Source of the DNA: Desulfobulbaceae bacterium
GTDB taxonomy: Bacteria; Desulfobacterota; Desulfobulbia; Desulfobulbales; UBA5123
DNA length: 5,893 nucleotides
Direction: 5' to 3'
Assembly (NCBI GenBank): GCA_029865195.1
Contig: JAOUHH010000183.1
Coordinates: 1-5,893 of the forward strand
Shown: piece after piece, positions 1 through 4,555 of the stretch
Layout of the letters: each line of letters begins with the position of its first letter
Position numbering within the stretch: position 1 is the stretch's first letter
Made by a program: the position numbers and the translations under genes
The notes under the pieces: model-generated
Database searches by the model: none
Told to the model about the DNA's origin: nothing
The model's input: only the letters and a program-made list of their open reading frames with translations

Positions 1-45
1 CCGCCGCTGTACGTGCTGTTGTTCCGGCGACAAAGTGTTCGATGA
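1..45 (+). CDS. C-terminal tail of an upstream gene, possibly an RND-family efflux permease (partial)
   Basis: Frame 1 is open from the window edge to a TGA at 43-45 and encodes PPLYVLLFRRQSVR. A hydrophobic P-x-Y-V-L-L segment followed by a short arginine-rich tail is how many HAE1/AcrB-type RND permeases end: the last membrane helix, then a few basic cytoplasmic residues. That is resemblance remembered from the family, resting on only 14 residues. The alternative is that this is intergenic or belongs to another frame: frame 3 is also open, to a TAG at 96-98. In favour of a real gene end, base composition drops to AT-rich just after the stop, as expected on entering a non-coding gap. Confidence 0.35.
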   Translation, partial: PPLYVLLFRRQSVR

Positions 46-92
46 GTCGATTTTGCTTGGCGCTACTCAGTCTACTTTTTCTCATATATCCA

Positions 93-118
93 TCCTAGAT
101 GAAAATCATTATCTAGGA
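93..118. repeat. Perfect 8-bp inverted repeat in the AT-rich leader of the MscS gene
   Basis: TCCTAGAT at 93-100 is matched exactly by its reverse complement ATCTAGGA at 111-118. As RNA the stem can gain a G-U and an A-U pair, leaving a 6-nt loop. No T-run follows on either strand (an A-run at about 127-133 lies downstream on the + strand), so this is not a normal intrinsic terminator. It lies 40 bases before the likely start of the channel gene, so an operator or mRNA structure is possible. No convincing -35/-10 pair was found around it. Confidence 0.5.
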
Positions 119-157
119 CAGCCCCTAAAAAAATTTACCCCAGCCGACGAGAAAGCC

Positions 158-1222
158 ATGCCCTTCACGGAACTGACCAACCATTTTCAATTTCTGAACG
201 AAAATCTGTTTTTCAAGCAACTGGCGCTGATCGCCACCTACGGCCTCATCGCCAAGATTGCGGACATCTTCATCGACCGTGTCCTGCGCCGCCTGGCCGG
301 CTATACCGATATCGACATCGACGACAAACTGATCGATTTCGCCCACACCCCCTTCTGCTGGACCATTTTCCTGTTGGGGCTTCAGCACAGTATGCTGCTG
401 CAGCCGCTGCAACCGCCCTGGGATACGGTGCTGCCGCCCGGGCTCAAGAGTATCATTCTGCTGATCTGGTTCTTCTCCTTTATCCGCGCCTTCAACTGGC
501 TGGCTGATCATTTCCACTCCCAGGTGATGAGCCGGGGCAAGATCGGCAAGGATCTTTTCCTGCTGCTCAAGAATGTCCTGCGGGTGGTGACCATCCTCGC
601 CGGCCTGCTCTGGCTGCTCGCCATCTGGCACGTGGACCTGACGCCGCTGTTCGCCTCGGCCGGCATCGCCGGCATCGCCGTGGCCCTGGCGGCCAAAGAT
701 ACCCTCGCCAACTTCTTCGGCGGCATCAGCATCTTCGCCGACAACACCTTCAAGGTGGGCGACTACATCATTCTCGACAACACCGAGCGCGGCGAGGTGG
801 TGGAGATCGGCATCCGCTCGACCCGCATCAAGACCCGCGACGACGTCCTGATCACCATCCCCAACTCCATCCTCGCCAACTCGAAGATCGTCAACGAAAG
901 CGCGCCGGTGCCGAGTTTCCGTATCCGCATCCCGGTGGGGGTGGCCTACGGCAGCGATGTCGACAAGGTCGAGGAGGTCCTCCTGCGGGTCGCCGACCAG
1001 AATGAGAACGTCGCCAAGGAACCGCCGCCGCGGGTACGGATGCGCGCCTTTGCCGACTCCTCGCTCAACTTCGAGTTGCTCCTCTGGGTCGACGATCCAC
1101 GGGTCAAGGGCCTTGAAACCCACCACCTGCTCAAGAGCATCTATCGCGCCTTTGCCGAAGAAAACATCACCATCCCCTTCCCGCAGCGGGATCTGCATAT
1201 CATCAATCAGCGCGAGGCATAG
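158..1222 (+). CDS. MscS-family mechanosensitive ion channel (small-conductance type)
   Basis: The 354-residue protein is a predicted inner-membrane channel that opens under membrane tension and releases solutes during hypo-osmotic shock. Hydrophobic segments lie at about residues 17-37, 67-81, 97-113 and 138-157, followed by the pore helix at about 162-192. The pore helix has the family's Gly/Ala-rich pattern (GIAGIAVALAAKDTLANFFGG). The MscS beta domain follows (KVGDYI, then IPNSILANSKIVNES near 235-248), then the alpha/beta C-domain with GVAYGSDVDKVEEVLL and a terminal FPQRDLHI like the FPYPQ end of E. coli MscS. It has about two more N-terminal helices than 286-residue E. coli MscS. The frame can extend to a GTG at 35, but that would translate the AT-rich inverted-repeat region and overlap the upstream frame. 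The ATG at 158, with GAGA five bases before it, is preferred. The family is certain; the exact gating type and ion preference cannot be told. Confidence 0.93.
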   Translation: MPFTELTNHFQFLNENLFFKQLALIATYGLIAKIADIFIDRVLRRLAGYTDIDIDDKLIDFAHTPFCWTIFLLGLQHSMLLQPLQPPWDTVLPPGLKSIILLIWFFSFIRAFNWLADHFHSQVMSRGKIGKDLFLLLKNVLRVVTILAGLLWLLAIWHVDLTPLFASAGIAGIAVALAAKDTLANFFGGISIFADNTFKVGDYIILDNTERGEVVEIGIRSTRIKTRDDVLITIPNSILANSKIVNESAPVPSFRIRIPVGVAYGSDVDKVEEVLLRVADQNENVAKEPPPRVRMRAFADSSLNFELLLWVDDPRVKGLETHHLLKSIYRAFAEENITIPFPQRDLHIINQREA

Positions 1223-1226
1223 GAAC

Positions 1227-1253
1227 GGGCGCCGCGGCAGCCGTCGGCGGCCC
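1227..1253. repeat. GC-rich imperfect inverted repeat just after the MscS gene
   Basis: GGGCGCCG at 1227-1234 can pair with CGGCGGCCC at 1245-1253 with one bulged base. It begins four bases after the TAG of the channel gene. No T-run follows. It may help end transcription together with the stronger hairpin just downstream, or be chance in GC-rich sequence. Confidence 0.3.
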
Positions 1254-1265
1254 CGCCTTACAAAC

Positions 1266-1291
1266 CCGCCTGCCATTGCCATGGCAGGCGG
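1266..1291 (+). terminator. Strong 11-bp hairpin between the MscS and flavoprotein genes (possible terminator without a U-tract)
   Basis: CCGCCTGCCAT at 1266-1276 pairs perfectly with ATGGCAGGCGG at 1281-1291 around the loop TGCC. This is the strongest hairpin in the window. It sits 44 bases after the channel stop and 51 bases before the flavoprotein ATG. The bases after it are AAACGGGGAG, so the classical U-tract is absent on the + strand. On the - strand the sequence after it is only weakly T-rich. A terminator or mRNA-end stabiliser for the channel gene, or a dispersed intergenic repeat, are all possible. Confidence 0.4.
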
Positions 1292-1342
1292 AAACGGGGA
1301 GTGGCGCCTGAAATACCCTTGCCCCGCGACAGGATAGCAACC

Positions 1343-2581
1343 ATGGCAACGACACAACAACCGCTGGCGGTGGTGGGCGGCGGGCCGGCCGGTCTGATGG
1401 CGGCCACGGTGCTGGCAGAGGCCGGCCACCGGGTGGAGCTCTTCGACGCCATGGCCTCTCCGGGCCGAAAGCTGCTGGTGGCCCAGCGGGGCGGCTTCAA
1501 CCTCACCCACAGCGCGCCCCCGCCCGAGTTCGCCGGCCGCTACGGCGCGCATCAGGCCTGGTTTGCAAAGATTCTCGCCCGCTTCTCGCCCGCCGACCTC
1601 CGTCGCTGGCTCGCCGACATGGGCATTACAACCGAGGTCGGCAGCAGCGGCCGGGTCTTCCCTGCCGAGGCCAAGGCCTCCGACCTGCTGCAGCTCTGGC
1701 TTGCCCGGCTGCAACGGGCCGGGGTACAGTTTCACCCCAACCATCGCTGGCGCGACCTGACCCCGGCCGGTGAATTCATCTTTCAGGGCCCGGACGGCTC
1801 CTCCCGCACGGTCACCCCGGCCGGGGCGGTGCTTGCCCTTGGTGGGGCCAGCTGGCCGCAAACCGGCTCGGACGGCGCCTGGACATCCATCCTCGCCCGC
1901 CACGGGGTGGCGATCATCCCCTTTGCCCCGGCCAACTGCGGCTTTGAAACCCCCTGGTCAGCAACCCTGCTCAGCCGCCACGAAGGCGCGCCGCTCAAGA
2001 ACCTCCTCCTGCGCGCCCCCGGCGGCCAGCAGCAGGTAGGGGAACTGGTGATAACCCGCTACGGGATCGAGGGCGGCGGCATCTACCCCCTCACCCCGTT
2101 TTTGCGCGAGGAGCTCGCGACAACCGGCCGCGCCGTCCTCACCCTCGATCTCAAACGGGATCTTGCCGAAAGCGAGGTGCGGGCGCGCCTTGCCAAGCCG
2201 CGCGGCAAGAACTCCTGGAGCAACTTCCTCCGCAAGCAGCTCCGCCTTGAAGGGGCCGCGTTCTCCCTGCTGCGGGAATGCTGTTCCGACGCGGATTTCG
2301 CCGACCCGGCCAGGCTTGCGGCCCGAATCAAGTGCCTGCCCATTACCCTCACCAACATCCGCCCCATCGCCGAGGCGATCTCCTCGGCCGGCGGCATTGC
2401 CATGCACGAGATCGACGAGCACTGCATGCTCACCCGGCTGCCTGGTGTTTTTGCGGCCGGCGAGATGCTCGGCTGGGAGGCCCCCACCGGCGGCTTCCTC
2501 CTGCAAGGCGCCTTCAGCACCGGCTACTGCGCCGCGCAGGGCCTGTTGGCCTGGCTTACGCGCCAATCGCAGGCCGGGTGA
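1343..2581 (+). CDS. HI0933/PP_4765-type FAD-dependent oxidoreductase (BaiN/YhiN-like flavoprotein)
   Basis: The 412-residue protein is a predicted cytoplasmic FAD enzyme. Residues 9-17 (AVVGGGPAG) form the dinucleotide-binding GxGxxG loop, and D35 follows the second strand. Residues 41-57 (GRKLLVAQRGGFNLTHS) are the family's flavin-contact motif in the RGG-NLTHS form seen in the PP_4765 subgroup, rather than the GGGRCN form of HI0933. Other family marks are GRVFPAEAKASDLL (103-116), ALGGASWPQTGSDG (165-178), the TRYGIEGGGIYPL stretch (238-250), and the C-terminal FAD motif GVFAAGEMLGWEAPTGGFLLQ (368-388). Relatives include a bile-acid reductase (BaiN), but the substrate of this subgroup is unknown and none is inferred. 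The frame extends to a GTG at 1301. The ATG at 1343 is preferred because AGGA lies eight bases upstream and the Rossmann motif then begins near residue 9, as usual. No partner gene is evident. Confidence 0.88.
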   Translation: MATTQQPLAVVGGGPAGLMAATVLAEAGHRVELFDAMASPGRKLLVAQRGGFNLTHSAPPPEFAGRYGAHQAWFAKILARFSPADLRRWLADMGITTEVGSSGRVFPAEAKASDLLQLWLARLQRAGVQFHPNHRWRDLTPAGEFIFQGPDGSSRTVTPAGAVLALGGASWPQTGSDGAWTSILARHGVAIIPFAPANCGFETPWSATLLSRHEGAPLKNLLLRAPGGQQQVGELVITRYGIEGGGIYPLTPFLREELATTGRAVLTLDLKRDLAESEVRARLAKPRGKNSWSNFLRKQLRLEGAAFSLLRECCSDADFADPARLAARIKCLPITLTNIRPIAEAISSAGGIAMHEIDEHCMLTRLPGVFAAGEMLGWEAPTGGFLLQGAFSTGYCAAQGLLAWLTRQSQAG

Positions 2582-2599
2582 TATCCAGCGCTTGCGCCA

Positions 2600-2626
2600 C
2601 CGGCAAAACGGAGCGGCGGTTGCCGG
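2600..2626. repeat. 7-bp inverted repeat after the flavoprotein gene
   Basis: CCGGCAA at 2600-2606 is matched by TTGCCGG at 2620-2626 across a 13-nt spacer, 18 bases past the flavoprotein stop. No T-run follows, so it is at best a weak or factor-dependent end for that gene. It lies just upstream of the -35 of the predicted adenine deaminase promoter, so an operator is an alternative. Confidence 0.35.
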
Positions 2627-2632
2627 AAAGCC

Positions 2633-2662
2633 TTGACGGCCTTCCCCCCGGCGTTGAATAAT
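2633..2662 (+). promoter_or_regulatory. Predicted sigma70-type promoter for adenine deaminase
   Basis: TTGACG at 2633-2638 (five of six bases of the -35 consensus) and AATAAT at 2657-2662 (five of six of the -10 consensus, lacking the first T) are separated by 18 bp. The region 2654-2670 is an AT-rich island in otherwise GC-rich sequence. A TATAAA at 2664-2669 is an alternative -10 but is badly spaced from the TTGACG. Transcription would start near 2669, leaving a leader of about 70 nt before adenine deaminase. Confidence 0.6.
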
Positions 2663-2672
2663 CTATAAAACC

Positions 2673-2731
2673 TGCGGCCGCACCGATCAGCAACCGGGAT
2701 CGCCCCTTGGCAACGGCCGACCGCCCGTTGC
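2673..2731 (+). promoter_or_regulatory. Structured leader of the adenine deaminase gene
   Basis: Three symmetrical elements follow one another between the predicted promoter and the gene: a 10-bp palindrome TGCGGCCGCA at 2673-2682, a 5-bp stem CGATC/GATCG (2684-2688 with 2698-2702), and a perfect 7-bp stem GCAACGG/CCGTTGC (2710-2716 with 2725-2731, loop of 8). The last stem ends nine bases before the preferred start codon, so it could affect ribosome access. No known purine riboswitch core was recognised. Confidence 0.35.
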
Positions 2732-2739
2732 GCGCGAGA

Positions 2740-4386
2740 ATGCCTATGTATCCGAAAACGTTCAAACTCCACGGCAACATTGTCGACCTGCTGCAAAATC
2801 GCATCTTTCCCGGCACGGTAGAGGTTGCCGACGGTCGCATCGCCTCGGTACGGGAAGAAGCGGTGCCATGCCGGCATTACATCATGCCCGGCCTGGTGGA
2901 CAGCCATGTCCATATCGAGAGCTCCATGCTGCCGCCGGCCGAGTTCGCCCGACTGGCCACGGTTCACGGCACCGTGGCGGCGGTGGCCGACCCGCACGAG
3001 ATCGCCAACGTCCTCGGCATGTACGGGATCGACTACATGCTGATCAGCGCCATGGAAAGCCCGTTTTGTTTCCATTTCGGCGTCCCCTCCTGCGTGCCCG
3101 CCACCCCCTTTGAAACCGCCGGCGGCACGATCACCGCCCGCCACCTCGAAGAACTGCTCACCGACGGCCGCTGCGGTTTTATGAGCGAGATGATGAATTT
3201 CCCCGGCGTCCTGAACCAAGACCCGCAGGTGATGGCAAAACTCGATGTCGCCAAACGACTGGGCAAGGTGGTGGACGGCCACGCCCCAGGGCTTACCGGT
3301 GAGGCGGCGGCGCGTTACATCGACGCCGGGATCAGCACCGATCACGAGTGCCGCAACCGGGGCGAGGCGCTTGAAAAGATCCGGCTGGGGATGAAGATCC
3401 TGATCCGCGAGGGCTCGGCGGCCCGCGACTTTACCGCCCTGGCTCCGCTCATCGCCGATCACGCGGAGATGCTGATGTTCTGCAGCGACGACAAGCACCC
3501 CGACGACCTGGTCCGCGGCCACATCAATGACCTGGTGGCCCGCGCCGTCGCCATGGGCATCGACCCGCTCAAGGCCCTGCGCTGCGCCTGCCTCACCCCG
3601 GTGCAGCATTACGGTTTGGACCTCGGCCTGCTGCAGCCGGGCGACCGCGCCGACTGCATCGTGGTGGAATCGCTGGCCTCGATGCGGGTGCTGCAAACCT
3701 ACATCGGCGGCCGTTGCTGCGCCGAGGCGGAACGCCCGTTGCTGGCCCGGATGGCGCCCCTGCCGGTGAACCGCTTCGCGGCCGAAAAGGTTGCAGAGAA
3801 TGACCTGCGGGTGGCGGTGCAAGAGGGCGATTTACGGGTGATGGAGGCGGTGGACGGGCAATTGGTCACCAACAGCTTGCGGCTCGCCCCCACCGTGGCC
3901 GATGGCGCGGTGACCGCCGACCCCGGCCGCGACATCCTCAAGCTGGTGGTGGTGAACCGCTACCAGCCTGCACCGCCCGCTGTGGCATTCATCAAGGGCT
4001 TCGGTCTACAACGGGGAGCCATCGCCTCTTCGGTGGCCCACGACTCCCACAACATCGTGGCGGTGGGGGCTGACGACCACGCCCTCTGCCGCGCCATCAA
4101 CGCGGTGATCGACGCCAAGGGCGGCATCTGCGCGGCCGGGCCGGACGGCATCGAGCTCCTGCCTCTGCCCATCGCCGGCCTGATGGCCACCAGCGACGGC
4201 TTTGCGACGGCCCGCGCCTACACGGCGGTGGATGCGAAGGCCAAGGGGCTGGGCACCCCGCTCGCCGCCCCGTTCATGACCCTCTCCTTCATGGCCCTGC
4301 TGGTCATCCCCGAGCTGAAGCTGAGCGACAAGGGGCTGTTTGACGGCATCACCTTCGCCTTTACCGAGCCGTTTGTCGATGCCTAG
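2740..4386 (+). CDS. ade: Adenine deaminase (adenine to hypoxanthine, EC 3.5.4.2)
   Basis: This predicted cytoplasmic amidohydrolase-superfamily metalloenzyme deaminates adenine to hypoxanthine and ammonia in purine salvage. From the ATG at 2740 the protein has 548 residues. Metal-site and family motifs, all matching E. coli Ade as remembered, are: PGLVDSHVHIESSM with the HxH pair H56/H58, ADPHEIANVLG (83-93), SCVPA (117-121), SEMMNFPGV with E150, DGHAPGL with H181, DHE with H202, REGSAARD (223-230), CSDDKHP with D250/D251, and HDSHNIVAVG (434-443) of the C-terminal domain. It ends with GLFDGITFAFTEP, the usual family ending. It is about 40 residues shorter than E. coli Ade, all at the N-terminus. 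Start choice is uncertain: TTG at 2707 has GGGA seven bases upstream, and ATG at 2746 has GAG seven bases upstream. Family and activity are well supported. Confidence 0.95.
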   Translation: MPMYPKTFKLHGNIVDLLQNRIFPGTVEVADGRIASVREEAVPCRHYIMPGLVDSHVHIESSMLPPAEFARLATVHGTVAAVADPHEIANVLGMYGIDYMLISAMESPFCFHFGVPSCVPATPFETAGGTITARHLEELLTDGRCGFMSEMMNFPGVLNQDPQVMAKLDVAKRLGKVVDGHAPGLTGEAAARYIDAGISTDHECRNRGEALEKIRLGMKILIREGSAARDFTALAPLIADHAEMLMFCSDDKHPDDLVRGHINDLVARAVAMGIDPLKALRCACLTPVQHYGLDLGLLQPGDRADCIVVESLASMRVLQTYIGGRCCAEAERPLLARMAPLPVNRFAAEKVAENDLRVAVQEGDLRVMEAVDGQLVTNSLRLAPTVADGAVTADPGRDILKLVVVNRYQPAPPAVAFIKGFGLQRGAIASSVAHDSHNIVAVGADDHALCRAINAVIDAKGGICAAGPDGIELLPLPIAGLMATSDGFATARAYTAVDAKAKGLGTPLAAPFMTLSFMALLVIPELKLSDKGLFDGITFAFTEPFVDA

Positions 4387-4465
4387 GGGGCTTGTCGAAG
4401 GATGGCGGAATGCCACCGCGAGCATAGGATTTTAACCGGCAAACCCGCTAAACCGCCCTTTCCCC

Positions 4466-4500
4466 TTGACTTTTGCCAGCCGCTACCCCTTTGCTATGAG
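4466..4500 (+). promoter_or_regulatory. Possible promoter for pyruvate kinase
   Basis: TTGACT at 4466-4471 matches the -35 consensus at five of six positions. The matching -10 is poor: TTTGCT at 4490-4495 has an 18-bp spacer but only three consensus bases, and TATGAG at 4495-4500 lies too far away (23 bp). The position, 56-90 bases before the pyruvate kinase start in a 169-bp gap, fits a promoter. An activator-dependent or other sigma promoter is possible. Confidence 0.4.
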
Positions 4501-4510
4501 AAAACAATTG

Positions 4511-4525
4511 GTCGGCCGCGCCGAC
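4511..4525. repeat. Short perfect hairpin in the pyruvate kinase leader
   Basis: GTCGGC at 4511-4516 pairs with GCCGAC at 4520-4525 around a CGC loop; one more G-U pair can form outside. It lies 30 bases before the pyruvate kinase ATG, downstream of the possible promoter, so it would be in the mRNA leader. With only six pairs in GC-rich sequence, chance is possible. Confidence 0.3.
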
Positions 4526-4555
4526 TTCCTCTATCCCCGCGAGACAGAAACACCC

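Noticed and set aside
35..157. N-terminal extension of the MscS protein from a GTG at 35
   Set aside because: The 41 extra residues come from the AT-rich inverted-repeat region, resemble no channel sequence, and would overlap the possible upstream gene end. ATG 158 is a better start.
1301..1342. GTG at 1301 as the flavoprotein start, with GGGGA directly before it
   Set aside because: The G-rich run abuts the GTG with no spacing, and the extra 14 residues lie before the Rossmann strand. ATG 1343 has AGGA at the right distance.
125..1903. 592-residue open frame on the - strand
   Set aside because: It lies antisense to two clear genes, runs across the gap between them and encodes a low-complexity Gly/Arg/Ala-rich protein with no recognisable motif. 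It results from high G/C at third codon positions.
2665..2740. Purine riboswitch before adenine deaminase
   Set aside because: The leader is too short and lacks a three-way junction with the conserved loop and junction bases of that class.
2524..3822. 432-residue open frame on the - strand
   Set aside because: It is antisense to adenine deaminase, His/Gly/Arg-rich, and has no family motif. It is a composition shadow.
4387..4460. Terminator after adenine deaminase
   Set aside because: Only a 4-bp TGGC/GCCA stem near 4404-4416 was found, with no T-run right after it. This is too weak to call.
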